Shown here piece after piece: positions 24,124 to 32,275 of a stretch of 64,000 nt of DNA. Within the stretch, counting starts at the first letter, position 1, and every line of letters starts with the position of its first letter. The translations under genes were made by a program, and so were the position numbers. Source of the DNA: Oscillospiraceae bacterium (GTDB lineage: Bacteria > Bacillota > Clostridia > Oscillospirales > Oscillospiraceae); NCBI GenBank assembly GCA_017395085.1, contig JAFPWF010000034.1, positions 124,001-188,000 on the forward strand, in the 5' to 3' direction. Below the pieces are notes generated by a model, which was not told the DNA's origin, did no database searches, and was given only the letters and a program-made list of their open reading frames with translations.

Positions 24124-25669
24124 TTCCAAACTCCCCTATATCAAAGTTTATAATCTGCGAATCATCTGCGGCGAGAATACGCCGGATTGCAGCCTTCTCG
24201 CGAAGAAACCGGGCAATCACCGCGCGGAAACCCAACGACTGAATCGTGATCAGTGGCGTCATGGCAACCATGGCAACCAGGCCGAACGCGAAATCCAGCA
24301 CGGCATCAGCGCTGTGATAGATGGAAACACATGCTCCGACCGCCATAGGCAGAATAAAGCTGCTGGTCAGCGGCCCGCTGGCCACTCCGCCCGAATCAAA
24401 CGCAATGGCTGTATACAGCTTCGGCACTGCGAAAGACAGACCAAGAGATACCAGATACCCCGGAATCAAATATGCCAGGATGGAAAAGCCGCTAATGAGC
24501 CGCAAAACAGAAAGGCCAATGGAAAGGCCAACACCAAGAGAAAGAGCGACCGTCATCTGCAGACGCGAAACCGTTCCGCCGGTCACATCTTCCACCTGCT
24601 TGCACAGGACCTGGACCGCCGGTTCGGCGAGGACAACAACCATGCCCAGGAAAAAAGCGAAACCAAGCAAAACATGTTCACTGTAGGCGGCCATGGAATA
24701 GCCGATGTGATAACCGACCGGCATAAACCCAACAGACACCGCCACCAGGAAAATCACCAGCCCGAAGAAGGCAAAAACCAGCCCAATGAGAATCTGGAAC
24801 AGCCTCGATTTCGGAAGATGCAGAACCGCAGCCTGAAGCACCGCAAAGAAGACAATCATCAAGAGGAGGGATTTTGCGACTTCCCAGGCTGTCTCACCCA
24901 CCAGATGCCAGAAGTTTCCACTGAAATACGCCTGAAGAGAGTAGTCCGGGAGTTCATAGCTGATGCTGCCGTTTCCTGCTCCCAGGCTCAGTGCGAGTAC
25001 TGCAAGAATCGGTCCCACGGAGCAAAGTGCAATCAGCCCGAAGCTGTTTTCCTCCGCATTTCGGCCTGCAAAAGCCTGAGCAATGCCCAGACCGAGTGCC
25101 ATGATAAACGGAACCGTAATCGGCCCGGTCGTAACTCCGCCCGAATCAAACGCCAGCGGCAGCAGAGACCCTTTTCCCGCCGAAATCAGCAGCGAAGCAA
25201 GGGCAAACAGAAGCATATAGAAAAACATCAGCAACGCTGTCAGGTCGCCTTTCAGCACAATCCGGATCACGGCAAAAACCAGAAACAGACCGACGCCAAT
25301 GCCCACGGTCACGATAAGCAGCGTCGGATTGATTACCGCACTCACCTGTCCGGCCAGCACGGAAAGATCCGGCTCCGCAACCGTAATTAAGACGCCCAGC
25401 AGAAAGCACACCGCCACCAGAACGCCAATTTTCTTCGATTTTGTAAGTCCTTCCCCCACATGCTTTCCCATCGGCATCATGGCAAGATCCGCGCCCAGAT
25501 TAAAAAGGCCGATCCCGATCACCAACAGAAGCGCGCTGACGATAAAAACAAGCCTGTCGAGCCAGGCGAGCGGTGCAAGCGGGGTAAAGGAAATGATCAG
25601 GACCAGCCCTGCGACAGGCATAACTGAAGTCAGAGCTTCCCACAGCTTTGCGGTCAAAGCTTTTCTCAT
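24116..25669 (-). CDS. DUF1538 membrane transporter (duplicated)
   Basis: This 517-aa integral membrane protein contains two DUF1538 repeats of about 220 residues. Each carries a matching GVTTGPITVPFIMALGLG or GVASGPLTSSFILPMAVG segment after an FDSGG motif, so the two halves arose by internal duplication. About twelve or more helices are expected. DUF1538 proteins are poorly characterised and are proposed to be ion or small-molecule transporters. The ATG at 25669 has GAGGTGG upstream. It is the first gene of an operon with two PII-like proteins, a layout that suggests signalling control of transport. Confidence 0.88.
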   Translation of the reverse strand: MRKALTAKLWEALTSVMPVAGLVLIISFTPLAPLAWLDRLVFIVSALLLVIGIGLFNLGADLAMMPMGKHVGEGLTKSKKIGVLVAVCFLLGVLITVAEPDLSVLAGQVSAVINPTLLIVTVGIGVGLFLVFAVIRIVLKGDLTALLMFFYMLLFALASLLISAGKGSLLPLAFDSGGVTTGPITVPFIMALGLGIAQAFAGRNAEENSFGLIALCSVGPILAVLALSLGAGNGSISYELPDYSLQAYFSGNFWHLVGETAWEVAKSLLLMIVFFAVLQAAVLHLPKSRLFQILIGLVFAFFGLVIFLVAVSVGFMPVGYHIGYSMAAYSEHVLLGFAFFLGMVVVLAEPAVQVLCKQVEDVTGGTVSRLQMTVALSLGVGLSIGLSVLRLISGFSILAYLIPGYLVSLGLSFAVPKLYTAIAFDSGGVASGPLTSSFILPMAVGACVSIYHSADAVLDFAFGLVAMVAMTPLITIQSLGFRAVIARFLREKAAIRRILAADDSQIINFDIGEFGNG

Positions 25670-25726
25670 AGGCGTCCACCTCACCAGTGACGAATTATAA
25701 CAGAGCGGTCCCTGAAAAGCAAGTAT

Positions 25727-25750
25727 CCCGGCCATCTTTCGACGGCCGGG
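25727..25750 (-). terminator. Hairpin after the 833-aa secreted protein gene
   Basis: CCCGGCCATC (25727-25736) faces GACGGCCGGG (25741-25750), an 8-9-bp stem. On the minus strand it is followed by a T-rich GATACTTGCTTTTC, so it plausibly ends the gene at 25772-28273. Confidence 0.6.
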
Positions 25751-25771
25751 AAGGAATCCTGAGCAGGTACT

Positions 25772-28273
25772 TTACATTCTGGCGGAAAGGCCTGTGACCG
25801 GCATGAGATAGTAGGTCTGGCTGGTTTCTCCATCCCAGTCTTCAGCAGGAATTGTACAGCTGCGGTCTGCAAACTTGTGGACTTCCACATCCGTCGCGTA
25901 GAGAACGGTGCTTCCGACCGGAACTGTCATCGTCCGGGAAACCTCATCCTTCGTTCCGGGATTCATTACGACTGTAATATCTGCGGTCCAGTCGGTATCT
26001 CGTTCGGCAAACGCGCGAAGCATCTTTGCCGTACGCGGCATGGGATGATCATAAGCGACTTCAAACGCGACCGGCGTACTGTTTTCTCCGTCCTTCTCCA
26101 CACAATAGGCATAGCGCAGCACTTCGCGGCTCTTTGCATCCGCCATGATTTCGACAGTCACGATTTCACCTTCAAAGTCTGCCTTCAGCCAGTCTTCCAC
26201 AAATTCACGGCTTTTCTGCTCATTTTTTTCTGTCGTCAGGAACAGAATGCCATCCTTTTCATAGCATTCCTGCACCGATTCGGCTTCTTTGTCCCACCAG
26301 TCTTCAAAGATTTCCGGAACCAGCTCGTACCCGGCGTTCCGATACGGGTCGTAGTCGTTGCAGAAATCGAACACATAGCTGAGATCTGTTCCCCGTTCAT
26401 CCATCGTGAGACGATAGAATGCAGAATCACTGGCATAAGCCGCAAATTCTTCATCCTCGCTGTAAGCCATATCGGCCGTCTCATAGGTATACCCGGTATA
26501 ACCCTGCGCAGCTTCAAAGTCGTACGTGCAGAGATATTCCACCGACCTGTGGTTTAGGAAAATGAAATCCAGCTTGTTTGCAAGATAGAGTTCTTTCATC
26601 AACGCGGAAAAGTCTTCTTCAACCACAGGGCCGACGTGCAGGGTAGTCTCCTCGTCTGAGATAGGCTCTCCCGGTTCCAATGCATCCGGGTTCGGCTGAT
26701 TGAGGTCGTCCTGCGCAATCTCTTCCGTATCAACAGGCTCCCCGACGCCTGGTGCAGCCATCCGCATTTCATCAGAGGCCGGTGAAAGCTCCATTTCCTC
26801 TTCCACTGGGTCCACCGGACCTGCGGCAAGCAGGGGCACTTCATCCGGATCCGCCGCATCTGCCGGGTCTTTGTCAGCAGGGCTGGCAGGGCTGAACGCC
26901 GGTTCCGGCGTCTCATCAGCGGGTTCCGCAGAATCCGGGCCGGGAATTGTCTCCTCCAGCGGCATCGGCTCACCCGTCCGCAGTTCTGCATCCTCTTCCG
27001 CCGGGTTGGGTGAAGGTTCCGAAACCGGGTCATTCTGCGGCAACGGGAACGCAAAAATCTTCATGTCGTCTGTCCCGTCAACGCCCATAAAGAGGAACTC
27101 CTGCGCTTCATCTGCATAGAGTTCATATCCATCCAGAAAAACGGGGATGACGGAATCCCCCTTTTCAAGGGTAATGCTGCAGGCAGACTCTTCCTCCGTG
27201 CCGGGATCGTAAAACACTGAGATTTCACAAGGCTCCTCAAGCCGGTTATTTTCGTAGTTTTCAGCTTTTTCCAGCATCATCTGCTGGGATTCCTGCTTTC
27301 CCTCATGATAGGCGACCGTCTGAACCAGCAGAGGGATCTTTTCGTCTTCCACTGTCATAAGCACTTCAGCAAGTGACCGGATTTCCAGAGTTTCAGCGTC
27401 CAGTTCGTAGGTTCGGAGGATAATTCCGTCCTTCCAGTCCTCCGGAAGCTGAACGTTGCCCTGCATCAGGGCCGAAGTATCATCTGCCGTGGTAAAGACG
27501 AGCGTTCCTTCTCCCGCATCCTTCACGTCGATGAGGATCTCCCGCCGAAAAGCCTCCGCATCCAGCGACATGCAGCTTTCCGAGAGCTTATTGATTTGAT
27601 CAACCCGTGTCGGATCTGCAATCCATTCCACATAAAAGCGGGTATCACCGTCTGCAAACTGAATCAGCCGATAGGCATTCTGTTCCGTAACCAGAACTGC
27701 GGCGATTCCGTTTGTCTCTGCTTCTGTATCGAATTCATAATAGTTATAGTGATCCGTGCCGCAGTAAAAACCATCACTCCCATAACCGGCAATATCCGGA
27801 TTCGTAACTGTTTTTACCGTAAATGCGGAGTGGTTCTTCATGACGCTTTCATAGGTGTTTGCTCTCAGGATCTCTTCAATGTCCAGATCATCCAGATTGT
27901 TGTCATACTCCGCATCGGGATCCGCTTCATCTTCAGATGTTGCGGCCGTTTCAGCCGGATCATCAACCGTAACAGCAAAGTCTTCCGGTTCGACATTTTC
28001 GGGATCTGCAACAACATCCGGTTCATCCGCTTCGGGAACTGGAGCACTGTGCGGTTCTTCAAACACAAACACATCAGGATCGTCCGCGCTTTCTACCGGA
28101 GCCTCGAGTTCCGGACTCTGGGCAGACTGCGTCACTTCCTTGTCCGCCCTCAGCCCCTTGTTCCCCCGGAGATGCGGGTATTCCGCATATGCTGCAGGGC
28201 TGAGGCTTGCGGCCAGCGCAAACATAAGAGCCATAGCGCAGAGTACCAAAAGCCGATGATGGAAGCGCTTCAT
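25772..28273 (-). CDS. Large acidic secreted protein of unknown function
   Basis: This 833-aa protein starts with a signal peptide (residues 1-31, MKRFHHRLLVLCAMALMFALA, cut near AYA/EYP). It has three repeated elements that each look like a beta-rich sensor or esterase-like domain: about residues 130-360 (a TNPDIAGYGSD... segment), an acidic linker of Glu/Asp/Pro/Ala near residues 420-570, and a second domain with LIKELYLANKLDFIFLNHRSV-like helices near 590-800. The two folded regions share phrases such as AFRLTMD/AYRLIQF and resemble each other, so this may be an internal duplication. No enzyme motif is seen. The ATG at 28273 has GAGGGTTC upstream. It is a single gene with its own hairpin. 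Confidence 0.55.
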   Translation of the reverse strand: MKRFHHRLLVLCAMALMFALAASLSPAAYAEYPHLRGNKGLRADKEVTQSAQSPELEAPVESADDPDVFVFEEPHSAPVPEADEPDVVADPENVEPEDFAVTVDDPAETAATSEDEADPDAEYDNNLDDLDIEEILRANTYESVMKNHSAFTVKTVTNPDIAGYGSDGFYCGTDHYNYYEFDTEAETNGIAAVLVTEQNAYRLIQFADGDTRFYVEWIADPTRVDQINKLSESCMSLDAEAFRREILIDVKDAGEGTLVFTTADDTSALMQGNVQLPEDWKDGIILRTYELDAETLEIRSLAEVLMTVEDEKIPLLVQTVAYHEGKQESQQMMLEKAENYENNRLEEPCEISVFYDPGTEEESACSITLEKGDSVIPVFLDGYELYADEAQEFLFMGVDGTDDMKIFAFPLPQNDPVSEPSPNPAEEDAELRTGEPMPLEETIPGPDSAEPADETPEPAFSPASPADKDPADAADPDEVPLLAAGPVDPVEEEMELSPASDEMRMAAPGVGEPVDTEEIAQDDLNQPNPDALEPGEPISDEETTLHVGPVVEEDFSALMKELYLANKLDFIFLNHRSVEYLCTYDFEAAQGYTGYTYETADMAYSEDEEFAAYASDSAFYRLTMDERGTDLSYVFDFCNDYDPYRNAGYELVPEIFEDWWDKEAESVQECYEKDGILFLTTEKNEQKSREFVEDWLKADFEGEIVTVEIMADAKSREVLRYAYCVEKDGENSTPVAFEVAYDHPMPRTAKMLRAFAERDTDWTADITVVMNPGTKDEVSRTMTVPVGSTVLYATDVEVHKFADRSCTIPAEDWDGETSQTYYLMPVTGLSARM

Positions 28274-28486
28274 AGTGAACCCTCCTGTATATGAGATGCA
28301 CAGACTCGAAATCTGATCATATTTCTCTGTCTGCTCCGCAATCATTGGTAGACATAACATATCAAAATACAGTTTATCAAATCAACCCGGTTAATTCCAT
28401 CTGTTTTTGTAATCATTTCCGGCAATTCTTACGGATTTCTGTATCCGGAATGTCGTTTTTCATTTCGAAGAATTCATCCGCCATAT

Positions 28487-28518
28487 GCAAACAGGCGCGG
28501 AAATCCGCGCCTGTTTGC
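28487..28518 (-). terminator. Hairpin after lon
   Basis: A perfect 14-bp stem, GCAAACAGGCGCGG (28487-28500) with CCGCGCCTGTTTGC (28505-28518), has a 4-nt loop. No T run follows on the minus strand, so it may be a weak terminator, or one assisted by a factor. Confidence 0.55.
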
Positions 28519-28550
28519 CGATATTCAGCTGCCAGGATATTGTTATGATT

Positions 28551-30839
28551 CTACAGTTCCACCTTTGTCCTCAGAATCCCGGCAATCTCAAGGAGTTCCG
28601 TCACTTCGGACACCGGTGTGATTTCAATCGCATGTGTCACTTCCTCGGGGACATCCCGTAAATCTTCCATATTGTCGGCAGGGATAAACACTCTTCGGAC
28701 TCCCGCCCGGTGTGCGGCAAGCAGCTTCTCCGGCAGTCCGCCGATTGCGGTAACTGCGCCGCGGAGCGAGACCTCGCCGGTCATCGCCCAGTCGGCAGGG
28801 AAAGCAGTTCCGGTGACCAATGATGCAATTGCCGTGGTCATGGTCACTCCGGCAGAAGGTCCGTCCTTCGGAACCGCGCCTTCTGGCACATGAATATGCA
28901 GGTCATGCTCTTTGAACTGTTTCGCTTTTTCCGGAAACAGGCTCTTCACAAGACTTACGGCAATCTGCGCCGACTCTTTCATGACATCGCCGAGTTTTCC
29001 CGTTGTCAACACCTGGCCAGAGCCTTTTGTAAACAGCGACTCGACATACAGAATCTCTCCTCCGACGCTGGTCCACGCAAGACCGGTAACGACACCGGGT
29101 TTCTGCTTTTCGGGGACACGGGAATGCCGGACCGGGCGCAGATCCAGGTCTTCCCGCAGCTGCTCCGGAGTGATCGAAAAGATTTTCCCGCCGTCTTTCG
29201 CAAGTTCAACCGCTGCGCTGCGGCAGAGGGAATCCAGCCGTTTTCGCAGCCCGCGCACGCCCGCCTCTCTGGTATAATCCGAGATCAGGGCCCGAATCAC
29301 TTCATCCGAGATGTCAATCTGCCCGGGGCCGATGCCCATCGTCTTCATGGCTGCGGGAAGCAGATGCTCCCTTGCGATGGAAAGCTTCTCAATGGGGGTA
29401 TAGCCTTCAAACTGAATCACTTCCATGCGGTTCATGAGCGGTTCGGGAATGGTGTCCACCGTGTTTGCCGTGCAGATAAACAACACATCAGACAGATCAT
29501 ACGGAACATTCATGTAATGATCGGTAAATGTATCGTTCTGTTCCGGATCCAGCACTTCCAGCAGAGCGCTGGCAGGATCGCCGTTATACGAAGCGGAAAG
29601 CTTGTCCACCTCGTCCAGCACCACAACCGGATTGGAAGCGCCGCTCTTCTGGATCCCGTCCATAATCCTGCCCGGCATTGCGCCGATGTAGGTCCGGCGA
29701 TGTCCGCGGATATCCGCCTCATCGCGCACCCCGCCGAGACTGACCCTCACATACTGCCTCTTCAGGGCATGGGCAATGCTTCGGCCGATGCTGGTTTTGC
29801 CTGTGCCCGGCGCACCGACAAACAGAAGAATGGAGCCGGACTGTTCGCGCTTCAGATTCATCACGGCAATCTGTTCAATCACGCGGCGCTTGACCTTCTT
29901 CAGGCCGTAATGATCCGCTTCCAGAATCTCCCTCGCTTCCTCGAGGTCAATCGGTTCGGGTTCAGATTTCTTCCAATTCAGCGAGGTCACAAAATCCAGA
30001 TAGTCATACAGCATGCCGTATTCCGGAGACTTGTTTCCTTCCTGCTTCAGGCGATTGAGAACTTTCGTCGCTTCCGCACGAGCAGTCTCATTCATGCCGG
30101 ATTCTTCGATTTTCATTTCAAATTTCCGGATATCAGATACCTGTTCAGGGTGCATCTCGTCCAGTTCACGCTGAAGATACTCCAGCTGTTTTTTGATGGC
30201 CGATTCCTTATAGATATCCTGATATTCCTTCTGGTGAGCGGAGTTTGCATCATTCGTGACCTTGGTCACTTCCAGGAACTCATAGATCAGTTTTTCCATC
30301 AGTTCCGTACGCCGGGTTACGCTGTCTTCCTCAAGGATTGCGTAGTACTCTTCGTTGCTTGCCTTCATCCAGATTGAGAGCATTCCGGCCAGTGTGCCCA
30401 TGGTGCCCATCCGTTCCACATATGCGGCAGCCGCCGTCCCCCATTGATAATCCTGAGAAAACTCCTTGACTGCATCTTTTGCCTGACGCAGTTTTTCCTG
30501 CGCCTCACTCTCGGAAAGATCGTTAATGTCCGTTCTGCGGCTTGTCATCAGAGAAATCGACCGGTCACGATTGATGACGACGCTTTCGATATTCACACGC
30601 CCGCCGGTACGTACGACTGCATATCCGTCATTGCTGATTTCCGCAACCGTACCGGATAGTCCGATCGGATAAAAGCTGTCTTCGGTTCGTTCGGCCTTGG
30701 TCTGATCCTCTTTGGAGACGAGAAGGATCACCTTTTCATCGATGCCGACATTGCCGGCGAGATAGCGGAACTGATCCCGGCGGAAATAGACATCCGAATC
30801 GGGAGCAATCAATTTATCATATACTGGGATTACTGTCAT
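28551..30839 (-). CDS. lon: ATP-dependent Lon protease
   Basis: Lon degrades misfolded and regulatory proteins in the cytosol. At 762 aa it is slightly short; the N-terminal substrate domain (residues 1-190) is compact. Walker A is GAPGTGKTS, Walker B is VVLDEVDKL, and the sensor and arginine-finger region follows. The C-terminal Ser-Lys protease has the catalytic Ser in PKDGPSAGVTM and Lys in GGLPEKLLAA. The ATG at 30839 has GGAGG 9 nt upstream; the frame extends to 30920 without support. It is single, between the secreted protein and tRNA-Pro. Confidence 0.95.
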   Translation of the reverse strand: MTVIPVYDKLIAPDSDVYFRRDQFRYLAGNVGIDEKVILLVSKEDQTKAERTEDSFYPIGLSGTVAEISNDGYAVVRTGGRVNIESVVINRDRSISLMTSRRTDINDLSESEAQEKLRQAKDAVKEFSQDYQWGTAAAAYVERMGTMGTLAGMLSIWMKASNEEYYAILEEDSVTRRTELMEKLIYEFLEVTKVTNDANSAHQKEYQDIYKESAIKKQLEYLQRELDEMHPEQVSDIRKFEMKIEESGMNETARAEATKVLNRLKQEGNKSPEYGMLYDYLDFVTSLNWKKSEPEPIDLEEAREILEADHYGLKKVKRRVIEQIAVMNLKREQSGSILLFVGAPGTGKTSIGRSIAHALKRQYVRVSLGGVRDEADIRGHRRTYIGAMPGRIMDGIQKSGASNPVVVLDEVDKLSASYNGDPASALLEVLDPEQNDTFTDHYMNVPYDLSDVLFICTANTVDTIPEPLMNRMEVIQFEGYTPIEKLSIAREHLLPAAMKTMGIGPGQIDISDEVIRALISDYTREAGVRGLRKRLDSLCRSAAVELAKDGGKIFSITPEQLREDLDLRPVRHSRVPEKQKPGVVTGLAWTSVGGEILYVESLFTKGSGQVLTTGKLGDVMKESAQIAVSLVKSLFPEKAKQFKEHDLHIHVPEGAVPKDGPSAGVTMTTAIASLVTGTAFPADWAMTGEVSLRGAVTAIGGLPEKLLAAHRAGVRRVFIPADNMEDLRDVPEEVTHAIEITPVSEVTELLEIAGILRTKVEL

Positions 30840-31018
30840 TGTGTTCAACCTCCGTGGTTTTGCCGAACTGCCCGTGTCAGGGCAGCGTCTGGTATTACCC
30901 AGTATAATTGAAATGATCACAGATTGGTGAAATATTTGTTAATTGATTTATATAATTTCTGTTGTAATTTATATTCTTCCAGTTGTTTTTTCATCTCCCG
31001 TTTGATGAATATTCAGGC

Positions 31019-31046
31019 TTGACAAAACCCGAAAATGTATTATAAT
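31019..31046 (+). promoter_or_regulatory. Consensus promoter of tRNA-Pro
   Basis: The -35 is TTGACA (31019-31024), the spacer is 16 bp, and the -10 is TATAAT (31041-31046). The -10 ends 12 bp before the tRNA. Confidence 0.85.
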
Positions 31047-31058
31047 AGCATAGCTTGA

Positions 31059-31134
31059 CGGGGTGTAGCGCAGCTGGTAGCGCGCTTGGTTCGGGACCAA
31101 GAGGCCCGGAGTTCAAATCTCCGCACTCCGACCA
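31059..31134 (+). tRNA. tRNA-Pro (anticodon CGG), CCA encoded
   Basis: The 76-nt sequence folds as a cloverleaf. The acceptor stem is CGGGGTG with CACTCCG, the D-arm is GCGCAGCTGGTAGCGC, the anticodon arm is CTTGG-TTCGGGA-CCAAG, and the T-arm is CCGGAGTTCAAATCTCCG. CCA at 31132-31134 is encoded. The anticodon CGG reads the Pro codon CCG. The gene borders the phage-like region to its right, so its 3' end is a plausible integration site. Confidence 0.95.
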
Positions 31135-31137
31135 ACG

Positions 31138-31175
31138 AAAAGAGCCGAAATCACACGATTTTGGCTCTTTTTCAT
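31138..31175 (+). terminator. Terminator after tRNA-Pro
   Basis: AAAGAGCCGAAATC (from 31138) pairs with GATTTTGGCTCTTT, with one G-U pair, and a TTTTT run follows. Confidence 0.85.
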
Positions 31176-31298
31176 AACTTTTTAAGGGTTTTCGTTTAGG
31201 CCTCTTTTTGGCGGGTAAACAGAAAAGGTAAACAATTCTGCCGTTATTATGAAAAAATCTATCTTGATTCAGGGCAATAAACAGGTTCAGAAAGCTGC

Positions 31299-31335
31299 AA
31301 ACCCCTCATGACGGACATCCGTTACGAGGGGTTTT
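31299..31335. terminator. Hairpin between tRNA-Pro and the phage module
   Basis: AAACCCCTC (31299-31307) pairs with GAGGGGTTT (31326-31334) and an inner ACGGA-CA-TCCGT extends the stem. A TTTTT follows on the plus strand and TTTG on the minus strand. It can end the minus-strand excisionase-like gene. The rest of 31176-31347 shows no gene. Confidence 0.7.
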
Positions 31336-31347
31336 TGCTATGGTTTC

Positions 31348-31572
31348 CTACTGAACTTCCGCCTGTTGACGGGAGTCTTCCGCCAGCGGATCCTTTGCAG
31401 CGGCCAGCACCGACATGGACTCCTCTTTCAACAGGGCGAGGAGCTCCTCGATGTCCACCATAAAGCGGTTACCGCTGTGCCAGCCGGGCACTCTCCCCTG
31501 CTTGATCCACTGTCTCAGACGGTATTCCGGAATACCGTACAGTTTACTGGTCTGCCGAACAGTCTTATACAT
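31348..31572 (-). CDS. Excisionase-like small HTH protein
   Basis: This 74-aa protein has a MerR/excisionase-type winged HTH: an N-terminal KTVRQTSKLYGIPEYRLRQWIKQGRVP segment (residues 3-30) followed by HSGNRFMVDIEELLALL. Such proteins act as excisionases (Xis) or as DNA-binding regulators in phages and integrative elements. It is the last gene of the minus-strand module, next to the tRNA-Pro, a place where Xis/Int pairs often lie. No integrase is found within the window. It starts 28 nt after the sigma-like gene stop. Confidence 0.75.
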   Translation of the reverse strand: MYKTVRQTSKLYGIPEYRLRQWIKQGRVPGWHSGNRFMVDIEELLALLKEESMSVLAAAKDPLAEDSRQQAEVQ

Positions 31573-31600
31573 TGCAGTTCATCCTTTCTTCTTACAGTAT

Positions 31601-31993
31601 TCACTCCCCTGCGCCGAAGCGCAGGCGGATCAGCTTGCTGATTGCGCCGGAGCGGAGGCGGTAGACGCGGGTGGTCTCACAGTGCAGTTCGTCCGCGAGG
31701 TCAAAGACAGCCTCCGGGCGGGGATACACGATGGTGTATTCCAGCACTTTCTGCTCCTCCGGCGACAACTGTGCCAGGAGCCGCTCGACGCGGCTGATGT
31801 GGTTGGCCGTAGCGTTCATGCAGGCAGTCAGTTTCAGGCGCTCTTTCTTCAGGGCCGCCCGCTGCACGGCTGGCAGCTCTTTCTGTTTCTCGTCCTCTTC
31901 TATCCCGGCAATATCCTCCTCCATCAGTGCGACCGCCTCACGGTCCAGCGCAAGATTGCGCAGCGTCCTGAATATTTCGTCTCTTGCCGTCAT
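31601..31993 (-). CDS. Phage sigma-like transcription regulator (ArpU/DUF1492-type)
   Basis: This 130-aa protein has a helical N-terminus and a C-terminal sigma-70 region 4-type HTH (LSPEEQKVLEYTIVYPRPEAVFDLADELHCETTRVYRLRSGAISKL is the conserved section; only parts are listed here). In phages of Firmicutes such proteins end the early operon and turn on late genes. It overlaps the upstream 90-aa gene by 4 nt (ATGA), so the two are translated together. Confidence 0.72.
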   Translation of the reverse strand: MTARDEIFRTLRNLALDREAVALMEEDIAGIEEDEKQKELPAVQRAALKKERLKLTACMNATANHISRVERLLAQLSPEEQKVLEYTIVYPRPEAVFDLADELHCETTRVYRLRSGAISKLIRLRFGAGE

Positions 31994-32262
31994 GGTGCTC
32001 CCTCCTCCGGGTCAAGTTTGACAAGGTAGACCCTGCGGCCGGTGAGCCGCACGGCGACCTGCCGATCGAGACGGTAATACTTGATGGCCTTTGCAAAGGT
32101 GGAGCGGCAGCTTGCCGCATCCTTGTACTCATAGCGGGTGAAGCAAATCTCCATCACCCGCCGGTCCCTGCGGAGAAACTCCTGCAGGATGAAGAACGGC
32201 TTCTGCGGGCGGCTGCGGTAACCGATCTGATCGGGTTGAATTTCTGTGTCAGATAAATACAT
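31990..32262 (-). CDS. Phage-associated hypothetical protein (90 aa)
   Basis: This 90-aa basic protein has no recognised domain. Segments such as FFILQEFLRRDRRVMEICF and CRSTFAKAIKYYRLDRQVAVRL are seen in proteins between SNF2 and sigma-like genes of clostridial phages. The ATG at 32262 has AAGGAGA upstream, and it overlaps the next gene by 4 nt. It fits a co-transcribed early phage operon. Confidence 0.6.
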   Translation of the reverse strand: MYLSDTEIQPDQIGYRSRPQKPFFILQEFLRRDRRVMEICFTRYEYKDAASCRSTFAKAIKYYRLDRQVAVRLTGRRVYLVKLDPEEGAP

Positions 32263-32275
32263 AATTGTCTCCTTC

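Noticed and set aside
24314-25390. Long plus-strand ORF of 358 aa opposite the DUF1538 gene
   Set aside because: It is antisense to a well-supported membrane protein gene; its composition is a mirror of the transporter codons.
28890-30377. Long plus-strand ORF of 495 aa opposite lon
   Set aside because: Lon is fully supported by motifs on the minus strand; this frame is a shadow with no family pattern.
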